24,893 bases of DNA, from positions 1-24,893 of the forward strand of contig JASLIW010000104.1 of assembly GCA_030152865.1 (NCBI GenBank). The letters run 5' to 3'. Within the stretch, counting starts at the first letter, position 1, and the number at the start of each line of letters is the position of its first letter. Source of the DNA: Bacteroides sp. Its GTDB lineage: Bacteria; Bacteroidota; Bacteroidia; Bacteroidales; Bacteroidaceae. Below, piece after piece: positions 6,990-15,252 of this stretch. The notes beneath the pieces are model-generated. The model did not search any database. It was not told the origin of the DNA and worked only from the letters and a program-made list of their open reading frames with translations. Position numbers and translations under genes: made by a program.

Positions 6990-8189
6990 ATGCTTAAGGG
7001 TAAGAAGATAATATTAGGTATTACAGGTAGTATTGCTGCCTATAAGGCCTGTTTGATTATACGCGGCTTGATAAAAAAGGGTGCTGAGGTACAGGTAGTA
7101 ATCACTCCATCAGGCAAGGAGTTTATTACTCCTATTACACTTTCGGCACTTACAAGCAAGCCTGTGATTAGTGATTTCTTTGCTCAGAAGGATGGGACTT
7201 GGAACAGCCATGTTGATTTGGGCTTATGGGCAGATGCGATGCTGATAGCACCAGCTACAGCTGCGACTTTGGGCAAGATGGCTCATGGGGTGGCTGATAA
7301 TATGCTTATTACTACCTATCTTTCAGCCAAATCTCAGGTGTTTGTAGCGCCTGCTATGGATTTAGATATGTTTGCTCACCCTTCTACACACAGAAATTTA
7401 GATATTTTGCGCTCGTATGGTGACCTAATCATTGAGCCTACTGCGGGTGAGTTAGCGAGTCATTTGGTGGGTAAGGGTAGAATGGAAGAACCAGAAAACA
7501 TCATACAGGTGTTGGAGGATTATTTTGCTCACCAGGCTGATTTAGCTGGAAAAAGGATTCTAATTACTGCTGGCCCTACTTATGAGCAGATTGACCCTGT
7601 TCGATTTATAGGCAATTACTCTTCAGGTAAGATGGGGTTTGCCTTGGCCAAGGAGTGTGCAGAACGGGGGGCGGAAGTGACTCTAGTTGCTGGTCCCGTG
7701 AGTCTGGATACACCTCATGCTGCTATAAAACGAGTGGATGTTAAGTCGGCCAGTGAGATGTTTGAGGCTGCTGTTCGTTGTTTTAAGGATATGGATGTTG
7801 CTATTCTCTCAGCTGCAGTTGCCGATTATACACCGACTGAAGCTGAAGCTACAAAAATGAAAAGAGAAGCAGGTGTAAATCTAGACTTGACTCTAATGCC
7901 TACTCAAGATATAGCTGCTCACTTAGGTTCCTTAAAAAGCAATGAGCAGGTGCTGGTGGGATTTGCCTTAGAGACAGATCACGAGGAAGAGCATGCTCGT
8001 AAGAAGCTCAAGAAGAAAAATCTAGATTTTATTGTTTTAAACTCGCTTCAAGACAAAGGGGCTGGGTTCAAACACGATACGAATAAGATTAGTCTGATTG
8101 ATGCGAGTTCTCGCACTGACTTTCCTCTGAAAATGAAGTCAGAGGTAGCAAGAGATATCGTAGATCGATTGGTTGCTGTTTTAAACTAA
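6990..8189 (+). CDS. coaBC: Bifunctional phosphopantothenoylcysteine decarboxylase / phosphopantothenate-cysteine ligase
   Basis: Catalyses two consecutive steps of coenzyme A synthesis: joining of 4'-phosphopantothenate to cysteine (CoaB, C-terminal half) and FMN-dependent decarboxylation (CoaC, N-terminal half). Length is 399 residues. CoaC shows the start KIILGITGSIAAYKA, the catalytic H74 in NSHVDL and ATAATLGKMAHGVADN. CoaB starts near residue 186 with KRILITAGPTYEQIDPVR and includes AAVADYTP and the lysine-bearing ATKMKRE. Two CoaC positions differ from E. coli Dfp: the P-A-M-N Asn is Asp124 (PAMDLDM) and the substrate-flap Cys is Ser157 (GELASHLVGKGRM). I recall similar changes in other Bacteroidota, so I read this as a lineage variant rather than loss of function. 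Confidence 0.95.
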   Translation: MLKGKKIILGITGSIAAYKACLIIRGLIKKGAEVQVVITPSGKEFITPITLSALTSKPVISDFFAQKDGTWNSHVDLGLWADAMLIAPATAATLGKMAHGVADNMLITTYLSAKSQVFVAPAMDLDMFAHPSTHRNLDILRSYGDLIIEPTAGELASHLVGKGRMEEPENIIQVLEDYFAHQADLAGKRILITAGPTYEQIDPVRFIGNYSSGKMGFALAKECAERGAEVTLVAGPVSLDTPHAAIKRVDVKSASEMFEAAVRCFKDMDVAILSAAVADYTPTEAEATKMKREAGVNLDLTLMPTQDIAAHLGSLKSNEQVLVGFALETDHEEEHARKKLKKKNLDFIVLNSLQDKGAGFKHDTNKISLIDASSRTDFPLKMKSEVARDIVDRLVAVLN

Positions 8190-8211
8190 AAACACTCTAA
8201 ATTTACTACTT

Positions 8212-9870
8212 ATGCTTCGTTCCTTACATATTAAAGATTATGCGTTAATAGATGAATTACACATCAACTTTGATGCTGGTTTCTCTGTTATCACAGGTGA
8301 GACTGGTGCTGGTAAATCTATTATACTTGGGGCTATAAACTTGCTTTTAGGTCAGCGAGCAGATTCAAAAGCTATTCGCCGTGGAGCTAAAAAGTGTGTG
8401 ATAGAAGCGGTCCTTGACATCAGTAAGTATAAGATGCAAGCCTATTTTGAGGAGAATGAGCTCGAGTATGAAGATGAGTGTATTTTACGCCGTGAGGTAC
8501 AAGCCTCAGGTAAGAGTAGAGCGTTTGTAAATGATTCTCCTACGTCTGTAAGTCAGATGCGAGAGTTAGGAGAACAACTAATAGATATCCATTCTCAGCA
8601 TCAAAACTTATTGTTAAATACAGAGGGTTTTCAGCTTAATGTATTAGATATAATAGGTAGTAATAGTCAGTTATTAGCTAAGTATCAAAAAGCTTTTAAT
8701 TGCTGGAAATCTTATGAGAAAAAACTCAATGAGCTAAAGACCTTAGCTGAGACTAGTAAGGCTGATGAAGATTACATCCGTTTTCAATTGGAGCAGCTGG
8801 CAGAAGCTGAATTAAAATCTGGCGAAGAAGAGGTGTTGAAGCAAGAAGCTGAAACCCTTGAAAATGCGGAGGAAATAAAGTCTTCACTCTATAAGCTCAC
8901 ACAGTTGTTTGAAGCCGATGAAGTGGGCTTACTAGCACTTTTACGTCAGGGTGTCTCTGAGCTTTCTAGCTTGCAAGATATTTATCCACAGACGGAGGAG
9001 CTTTTAGGCCGTATGGAAAGTGCAGCTATTGAGCTCAAAGATATCGCACAAGAGATTTCTGCTAGTACAGAAAATGTGGTTTATGATCCTGAGCGACTCC
9101 AGGAGGTCGATAATCGCTTGAATATCATCTATTCGTTAGAACAAAAACACCGTGTTCAGACTATTGATGAGTTGCTTACTATAGAGCAAGAGTTTATCGA
9201 AAAGCTAGATGCTATAACCTCCTATGATAGTCAAATAGAGCACTTAGGTGTTCAAACGAAGGAGGCTTATGAAGAAGCTAAAAAACTTGCTGAGCAACTA
9301 ACAGATAGCCGTAAAAAAGCGGCAGTACAGGTAGAGGCAGAACTTAAAGCGCGTTTACTTCCTTTGGGTATGCCCAATGTTCAGTTTCAGATTGATATTC
9401 GGATGAAGGAGAGTTTGAGCAGCCAAGGGGAAGATGCGGTTACATTCTTGTTCTCAGCCAATAAAAATGGTTTGTTACAGAACATTACATCCGTAGCTTC
9501 TGGCGGTGAGATAGCCCGTGTTATGCTATCTATCAAGGCCATGATAGCCGGTGCTGTAAAGCTACCTACCATTATATTTGATGAAATTGACACGGGTGTA
9601 TCTGGTGAGATAGCCGATAGGATGGCAGAGATGATGGTGGAGATGGGCGGTTTGGATAGACAGGTAATAAGCATTACGCATTTACCTCAAATAGCTTCAA
9701 AAGGGTCTTCACACTACAAGGTGTTTAAGGAAGATAATGTCGAGGAGACAATCAGTAATATTAAAAAATTAACTAAAGAAGAGCGAATCGAAGAGATCGC
9801 CAATATGCTAAGTGGTGCAACTCTTACAGAGGCCGCATTGAGCAATGCTAAGGCACTACTTGGCTTTTAA
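8212..9870 (+). CDS. recN: DNA repair protein RecN
   Basis: SMC-like ATPase acting in double-strand break repair. The 552-residue protein has the expected split ATPase: N-terminal head with MLRSLHIKDYALIDELHI and the P-loop G29-E-T-G-A-G-K-S36, a HSQHQNLL segment typical of RecN, a long central charged region (about 155-385) predicted as coiled coil, then the C-terminal head with signature S430-G-G-E-I-A-R, Walker B IIFDEIDTGVSGE (D457, E458) and the switch region ISITHLPQIAS. It starts 22 bases after coaBC and ends 19 bases before rlmB. Everything needed for activity appears present. Confidence 0.96.
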   Translation: MLRSLHIKDYALIDELHINFDAGFSVITGETGAGKSIILGAINLLLGQRADSKAIRRGAKKCVIEAVLDISKYKMQAYFEENELEYEDECILRREVQASGKSRAFVNDSPTSVSQMRELGEQLIDIHSQHQNLLLNTEGFQLNVLDIIGSNSQLLAKYQKAFNCWKSYEKKLNELKTLAETSKADEDYIRFQLEQLAEAELKSGEEEVLKQEAETLENAEEIKSSLYKLTQLFEADEVGLLALLRQGVSELSSLQDIYPQTEELLGRMESAAIELKDIAQEISASTENVVYDPERLQEVDNRLNIIYSLEQKHRVQTIDELLTIEQEFIEKLDAITSYDSQIEHLGVQTKEAYEEAKKLAEQLTDSRKKAAVQVEAELKARLLPLGMPNVQFQIDIRMKESLSSQGEDAVTFLFSANKNGLLQNITSVASGGEIARVMLSIKAMIAGAVKLPTIIFDEIDTGVSGEIADRMAEMMVEMGGLDRQVISITHLPQIASKGSSHYKVFKEDNVEETISNIKKLTKEERIEEIANMLSGATLTEAALSNAKALLGF

Positions 9871-9889
9871 TAGCTATTAAACATAGAAT

Positions 9890-10639
9890 ATGGTAGATAA
9901 AAATGAGATAATCTTTGGTGTACGTGCTGTAATTGAAGCAGTAGAGGCAGGTAAAGAGATAGATAAGATCTTAGTGAAAAAAGACATACAGAGTGATTTA
10001 TCCAAAGAGCTTTTTACAGCTTTAAGAGGTAAATCTATTTTTGTTCAACGTGTACCTGCCGATCGTCTAAACCGCATAACACGTAAGAATCATCAAGGTG
10101 TTATTGCTTATATAGCTGCTGTTACTTACCAAACGGTTGAGGACTTAGTTCCTTTTATTTATGAGCAAGGAAAGAATCCTTTTTTTGTGATGCTAGATGG
10201 CATTACAGATGTACGCAACTTTGGAGCTATAGCACGTACCTGTGAATGTGCTGGGGTAAATGGTATTGTTATCCCAACGCGAGGAAGTGTAAGTGTCAAT
10301 GCAGATGCAATAAAGACTTCGGCTGGTGCTTTACACTCTTTACCCGTATGTAGAGAACAAAGTTTAAGTACGACCATTCAGTTTTTAAAAGACAGTGGCT
10401 TTCGTATATTAGCAGCTACAGAAAAGGCCGATTTTGACTATACGAAAGGAGATTTCACTGGTCCTATTTGCTTGATTATGGGAGCAGAAGATAAAGGAAT
10501 ATCCCCAAATATCTTAGCGCTCTGTGATCAAAAGCTTTCTATACCTATCTTGGGTTCTATCCAGTCTCTTAATGTTTCGGTTGCAGCTGGTGTTCTTATC
10601 TATGAGGCTGTCAAACAGCGTTTAGGAGCTGATGACTAA
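9890..10639 (+). CDS. rlmB: 23S rRNA 2'-O-methyltransferase, RlmB/TrmH (SPOUT) family
   Basis: SPOUT-superfamily RNA methyltransferase of 249 residues. RlmB methylates the 2'-OH of G2251 in 23S rRNA using S-adenosylmethionine. The N-terminal substrate-binding domain begins NEIIFGVRAVIEAVEAG. The catalytic domain carries all three SPOUT motifs: N110-F-G-A-I-A-R-T (Arg116 is the usual catalytic residue), IMGAEDKGIS (196-205, with E200) and LSIPILGSIQSLNVSVAAG (216-234), which forms the trefoil knot and binds the methyl donor. Other TrmH-like enzymes acting on tRNA share these motifs, so the substrate is assigned by overall length and the N-terminal domain, not proven. It is probably the last gene of the tightly spaced dnaN transcript. 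Confidence 0.88.
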   Translation: MVDKNEIIFGVRAVIEAVEAGKEIDKILVKKDIQSDLSKELFTALRGKSIFVQRVPADRLNRITRKNHQGVIAYIAAVTYQTVEDLVPFIYEQGKNPFFVMLDGITDVRNFGAIARTCECAGVNGIVIPTRGSVSVNADAIKTSAGALHSLPVCREQSLSTTIQFLKDSGFRILAATEKADFDYTKGDFTGPICLIMGAEDKGISPNILALCDQKLSIPILGSIQSLNVSVAAGVLIYEAVKQRLGADD

Positions 10640-10645
10640 GGACTA

Positions 10646-10662
10646 TTAGATTTTTAATCTAA
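10646..10662. other. Small hairpin between rlmB and the TPR gene
   Basis: TTAGATT (10646-10652), TTT loop, AATCTAA (10656-10662). The 7-bp stem is A/T-rich and no T-run follows, so it is too weak to call a terminator. It may only attenuate read-through into the next gene, 58 bases after rlmB. Confidence 0.2.
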
Positions 10663-10697
10663 GTCAATTCTATTACTAACACACAATATTTTTATAC

Positions 10698-12410
10698 ATG
10701 AAGCGAATACTAACAACTTGTCTGTTTTGTCTCTTAATGACTACTTTTGCTTATGCACAAGGTCCCAAATGGGTAAGTAAAGCGGGTAAATCGGTGATTA
10801 CTGTCACAACATTTGATAAAGAAGGAGCATTACTAAAGACAGGTAATGGTTTTTTTATTTCAGAAGATGGGGTAGCTGTATCCGACTTTAGTTTATTTAA
10901 AGGAGCTTATAAGGCAATAGCTATAAATACAGATGGCAGAGAGCTGGCTGTAGAGTCTATCTTAGGTGCGGATGACACGTATGATATTGTGAAGTTTAGA
11001 GTAGACACCTCAAACAGTAAGAAAATACAGGTTGCTGCTTTTAATACTTCTCTTATTGAGGTAGGAGATGAGGTCTATGTCTTGCCTTATTCTGTAGAGA
11101 AAAGCCGATCTTGCCTGCCAGGTAAAGTGAAAAAAGTAGATACAATTACAGATGGTCTAAGCTATTTAACTTTAGACATTCGGATGTCCGAGACTCTGGT
11201 GAGTTGTCCTGTAATGAATACCAAAGGTGAAGTATTGGGTATACTTCAAAGACCTTTTGGCACATCTGATGGTATGACTTCACACGTTTTAGATATCCGT
11301 TTTATTGAGGCCCTTCAGGTTGGAGCTCTTTCTTCTGCTGATTATGCGCTAAATGATATTCACATCAAAAAGGGCTTACCCAGTACAGAAGAGCAGGCTT
11401 TGGTATACCTCTATATGACTAAGCAGTATGTAAGTTCTGCGCAGTATGAAGAGTTGCTAGGTGATTTTATTAAGCAGTTTCCGAATAGCATAGAAGGTTA
11501 TTTTATGCGAGCCCAACATCGCCTGGCCTTTGCTGAGAAGCGTGAAGATATACGTCAGGTAGAGGTGGATTTAGATCAGGCAAAATCTGTAGCTACTGAT
11601 CAAGCAGACTTAGCTTTTCGTTTAGCTCGCCTTATCATGAGTAGTCAAGATAATGAGTTGCTCACAAATGAGAAAGGGTGGAGTATTAATGATGCACTTC
11701 AGCAAATAGATCAAGCTTTGGATAAGCAAGCTGATATGGCTATTTACTGGCAGGTTAAAGCGGAAGTCTTGACGATGCTAGAACGATATGATGAAGCTTA
11801 TGCCTGTTATGAGGTAGTAAATAAATCGGAAATAGCCTCGCCAAGCTCCTATTACAATGCTTCTTTGGTTAAGCAGGCTCAAGGAGCAGATCTTACAGAA
11901 GTGGTAGCCTTGATGGATAGTTGTATTAATCTTATTCCTAAGCCCTACAACATTCAATCTGCCCCTTACCTCTATCAGCGAGCTTTGCTTTTAAATGAAA
12001 TGGGTAAGCATAGAGAAGCACTAATAGATATGAAGGAGTTTTACTATGCTGTAGATGGCGCTGTTGAAGCTCAATATTTCTACGAAAGAGAGCAAATAGC
12101 TCTGAAAGCTCGTTTGTATCAGCAGGCCTTAGATGACATTGCATTAGCTATACAAAAGGAGCCTCGTGAGACCTTATACCATTTAGAGTTGGCTTCAATT
12201 AACCTACGTTTAGGAAGAAATGAGGAAGCTTTGAGGGCGATAGCGCATTGTTTGACATTAGATGCTACAAATGGGGAAGCTTACCGTTTGCAGGGAGTGG
12301 CTTATATACAGCTGAAGGATAAGAAAAATTCCTGTATAAGCTTACACAAGGCCAAAGAATATGGTGATCCTTTAGCACAGTCTTTGATAGATAAATATTG
12401 TGGAGAGTAG
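10698..12410 (+). CDS. Exported trypsin-fold pseudoprotease with TPR repeats
   Basis: A 570-residue protein with signal peptide MKRILTTCLFCLLMTTFAYA and likely cleavage before Gln21, so periplasmic or exported. Residues about 25-200 follow the trypsin/HtrA pattern: GNGFFISEDGVAVSDFSLFK aligns with the region that normally holds the catalytic His, YDIVKFRV with the Asp region, and ETLVSCPVMNTKGEVLGI with the GNSGGPLVN region. On this alignment His becomes Ser65 and the nucleophile Ser becomes Val168; only Asp96 is kept, so protease activity is unlikely. Residues about 225-570 consist of TPR-like helical repeats, for example EVLTMLERYDEAYACYEVV and HCLTLDATNGEAYRLQGVAY. A scaffolding or peptide-binding role in the envelope is my inference. 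It is followed by a strong bidirectional terminator. Confidence 0.85.
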   Translation: MKRILTTCLFCLLMTTFAYAQGPKWVSKAGKSVITVTTFDKEGALLKTGNGFFISEDGVAVSDFSLFKGAYKAIAINTDGRELAVESILGADDTYDIVKFRVDTSNSKKIQVAAFNTSLIEVGDEVYVLPYSVEKSRSCLPGKVKKVDTITDGLSYLTLDIRMSETLVSCPVMNTKGEVLGILQRPFGTSDGMTSHVLDIRFIEALQVGALSSADYALNDIHIKKGLPSTEEQALVYLYMTKQYVSSAQYEELLGDFIKQFPNSIEGYFMRAQHRLAFAEKREDIRQVEVDLDQAKSVATDQADLAFRLARLIMSSQDNELLTNEKGWSINDALQQIDQALDKQADMAIYWQVKAEVLTMLERYDEAYACYEVVNKSEIASPSSYYNASLVKQAQGADLTEVVALMDSCINLIPKPYNIQSAPYLYQRALLLNEMGKHREALIDMKEFYYAVDGAVEAQYFYEREQIALKARLYQQALDDIALAIQKEPRETLYHLELASINLRLGRNEEALRAIAHCLTLDATNGEAYRLQGVAYIQLKDKKNSCISLHKAKEYGDPLAQSLIDKYCGE

Positions 12411-12474
12411 AGGAGTTAGTTAGATGTGTCACTCTTTCATAAAGCATGCTCGTTTAACTAAAGCATGAATATAA

Positions 12475-12513
12475 AACATACCCCAAAAGCTCATTGAGCT
12501 TTTGGGGTATGTT
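12475..12513. terminator. Bidirectional terminator between the TPR gene and the glycosidase operon
   Basis: A perfect 19-bp inverted repeat (12475-12493 and 12495-12513), centred on ACCCCAAAAGCTCA and its complement with almost no spacer. It lies 65 bases after the plus-strand TPR gene and 56 bases beyond the minus-strand GH2 stop, in the convergent gap. The T-runs are short, so it may act as a strong hairpin barrier rather than a textbook terminator. Confidence 0.75.
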
Positions 12514-12568
12514 ATTTGAGTAGATATACTATGTAGGTGTACTTATTACTTTGTAATAGGTTCCTTAG

Positions 12569-15214
12569 TTAGTTCGGGATTTCTTTCCTATCCACATTCC
12601 ACCCATATATTTCCACAGCAGGTTTTACATTCTTTTGTGCAATGTATTCTATGATAACCTTCACTGTTTCTCCCGGTAAGACAGATAAATAGTTGTCATC
12701 ATAAAAGGCTGGAAGAATTCTCTCTTTTGTGTTGGAATCGATTAGAGCTAAGCGGTTGAAGAAAGCTATAGTGTTTTCTTTTGGGTTGTTTAAAGTGACT
12801 TCCACTTTACCATCACCGATGTGTTTCGTTGATACCCTCAAGTCTGCCTTTTTCATATTCTTTAGTCCTAAATACTCTCCATTTTCATTAGGGAACCAGT
12901 AAATATTTCTACTTAGCTGTTGTTGATCACTATCTAATAGTTCAAGGGCTAAAAAGCCTCCTTGTTCTTTAAATATGGGTTCAACAGCACGAGCTACTGA
13001 GCGAATATTTTTAGCACTTGTCCCCTCCATATACACAAATGACTGATCAATAAAGGTTTCATTTCCATCCATATCGTATGCTGATATTCTAGCCATAAGG
13101 TCATTTTGCTGTTCAAAACCATTATTGACAACCATTACCATTTTTGTGCTTGGATTGGCCATGATATGTACGGGTTGGCCACCGGTTCTTAGTCCATACA
13201 AAGCAGCATTAGGATCTAGGTAGTAATCATACATCTGTCCACGCATAGATGTCCATGGGTTTTGAGTCTTCCAAATAATAACACCTGTATACCAATCCCA
13301 CATGTGAGCGCTAAAACCTTCCATTAATGCTCGATACTGATCATAATTAACTAGCTGAGCCTTCATGGCGAAATCTTTAATATCTGTTGGCTCTCCATAA
13401 GGCACCAAATGTCCTTCATAACCCACCCCTGTATAAGTGTGGTATGTCCAAACAGAGTCAACGACCTCTTTAAACTGTACATCTGGATTATATTTTGGTG
13501 GTATGAGATTTTTCTTTGGGATGAAGCGAACCAAAGATTCGTAATCACCAACACCCACAGAACCTATTTCTGAGTTGAAGGGCCAGGTACGATCATTCCA
13601 AAAGCTTTCTTTCTCTTGTATGGTATAAGGGCCATCACCATTACCTCCTTTGAAATTAAAAGACCATTCATCAGAGTTGGAGTAGTCAATAAACCAGCGA
13701 GTTCCATCTAACTTAGGAAGAATTTCATCTCTTAGGGGAAGTAGTATGTCTTGTGGGGGCATAATTTCGTTTCCTCCACACCACATAGCCAAAGATGCAT
13801 GATTTCGAATCATCTTAATCATATCTTCTGCGGCTTCCAATACTAAATTATGATTATCTGGATATTTGCGTCGAGTCCATTGATCGTCAGCCTTTTTGGG
13901 GTCTATCCAGCGTCCGTTGCAGTCTCCAGAGAACCAGAAATCCTGTATGACTAACATACCATACTTATCACAAGCCTCGTAAAATTCTGGACGCTCAGTG
14001 AGGGCACCACCCCAGATTCGTATTAAATTAAGATTCATATCGCGGTGGTAACGTATTTCATGATCATATCTCTCAGGTGTAAAGCGAAGCATTGCATCTG
14101 AAATAATCCAGTTACCTCCTTTGATAAATATTCTTTGTCCATTGATGGCTATCTCCTTACTTCTAGTATGCGGATTCCAGTAAGTTTGTATTTCTCTTAC
14201 TCCTACCTTTACATCTTCAAAGTCAGTTTGTTTTCCATTTTCAATGAACTCTAGTTTGGTATCGTAGAGGTATTGTTCTCCATAGCCTGATGGCCACCAG
14301 AGTTTGGGGTTATTTAATGTAAAATCATCTAGAGAAACTTCTTGAGTTTGATGAGCTCCCAGTGTAAGTGTTTTTTCTATGGATGAGCCATCTATTGTGT
14401 AGCGTAAGGTTCCTTGAACAGTTCTATCTGTGGCATTCTCAAGCTCAGCAGAAACTTTTAGTGTGGCAGGCTCTTGAGTTTTTGAGGCGTCTCTTTTACC
14501 AGCAACCAAAGTTACGATGTGTGGATTCTTCAGTTTGACACTACCTGTTTTTTCAATATAGACTTTATCCCATATACCTGTGTTGCGGTCTCTAATAGGC
14601 TGTATCCAATCCCAACCAGCAACATATTGATGAGTCAAGTTTTTTGCAATTTTCCCATCACCACCCTGACCACCATTTGGTTCTCCAACCTCATAAGGAG
14701 GATAAACAATAACAGCTAGTCGATTCTTTCCATCTTTATTTAATAGTGCAGTAATGTTAAATGACTTGCGGAGGAACATTCCCTCATAGACCTCTTGATT
14801 TACTTTTTGACCATTGAGGAAAATTTCGCAAGAGTAGTTTATTCCTCTAAAAGTAAGCCATACTTGCTCATCTCCCTGAGGTGCATTTTCTTCAAAATCC
14901 TTAGCAAACCAATAGGTATAATAGGCTCTACCTGTGTCATAGATGTCCTTAATATACTTATTATTCATTCCATAGAAAGGGTCTGGTATTTCTCCATTGG
15001 CCAATTGAGTAGTAAGAACTGTACCCGGAACTACCGCATCCTGCCATCTTTTTAGTGAGAATTTAGGGTTTGATAGCTCTTCTCCTGTATTTTTTATTTT
15101 AGTTGAAGGCATTGCTTTCCAACCAGAATTAAGCTCATATCTATTCTGCCCCGAAAGTGGTAGAAATAGAATGACGCTTAAAGTCGTAATTAAGATAAAC
15201 TTTATTCTATTCAT
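12569..15214 (-). CDS. Secreted GH2 beta-mannosidase-like glycosidase (last gene of the operon)
   Basis: An 881-residue GH2-family enzyme with signal peptide MNRIKFILITTLSVILFLPL (cleavage near SGQ). It has the GH2 order of a sugar-binding jelly-roll (about 25-225), an immunoglobulin-like domain (about 228-342), a TIM barrel (about 350-690) and C-terminal beta domains. The barrel carries FIKGGNWIISD, LNLIRIWGGALTE, the acid/base motif LAMWCGGNE with E483, and PFNSEIGS with E549 as probable nucleophile. Their spacing (66 residues) is close to that of characterised exo-beta-glucosaminidase/mannosidase relatives. The sequence is nearer to mannosylglycoprotein endo-beta-mannosidase and exo-glucosaminidase-like GH2 enzymes than to LacZ. 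With alpha-mannosidases upstream, the core Man-beta-1,4-GlcNAc of N-glycans is the most likely target; the exact bond is inferred. Confidence 0.87.
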   Translation of the reverse strand: MNRIKFILITTLSVILFLPLSGQNRYELNSGWKAMPSTKIKNTGEELSNPKFSLKRWQDAVVPGTVLTTQLANGEIPDPFYGMNNKYIKDIYDTGRAYYTYWFAKDFEENAPQGDEQVWLTFRGINYSCEIFLNGQKVNQEVYEGMFLRKSFNITALLNKDGKNRLAVIVYPPYEVGEPNGGQGGDGKIAKNLTHQYVAGWDWIQPIRDRNTGIWDKVYIEKTGSVKLKNPHIVTLVAGKRDASKTQEPATLKVSAELENATDRTVQGTLRYTIDGSSIEKTLTLGAHQTQEVSLDDFTLNNPKLWWPSGYGEQYLYDTKLEFIENGKQTDFEDVKVGVREIQTYWNPHTRSKEIAINGQRIFIKGGNWIISDAMLRFTPERYDHEIRYHRDMNLNLIRIWGGALTERPEFYEACDKYGMLVIQDFWFSGDCNGRWIDPKKADDQWTRRKYPDNHNLVLEAAEDMIKMIRNHASLAMWCGGNEIMPPQDILLPLRDEILPKLDGTRWFIDYSNSDEWSFNFKGGNGDGPYTIQEKESFWNDRTWPFNSEIGSVGVGDYESLVRFIPKKNLIPPKYNPDVQFKEVVDSVWTYHTYTGVGYEGHLVPYGEPTDIKDFAMKAQLVNYDQYRALMEGFSAHMWDWYTGVIIWKTQNPWTSMRGQMYDYYLDPNAALYGLRTGGQPVHIMANPSTKMVMVVNNGFEQQNDLMARISAYDMDGNETFIDQSFVYMEGTSAKNIRSVARAVEPIFKEQGGFLALELLDSDQQQLSRNIYWFPNENGEYLGLKNMKKADLRVSTKHIGDGKVEVTLNNPKENTIAFFNRLALIDSNTKERILPAFYDDNYLSVLPGETVKVIIEYIAQKNVKPAVEIYGWNVDRKEIPN

Positions 15215-15252
15215 TATTTTATTTGTTTTTCACTTTGTTAGACTTGTGTTCG

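Noticed and set aside
12440..12467. Direct repeat AAAGCATG in the convergent gap
   Set aside because: Two 8-base copies only, with no flanking mobile or regulatory structure.
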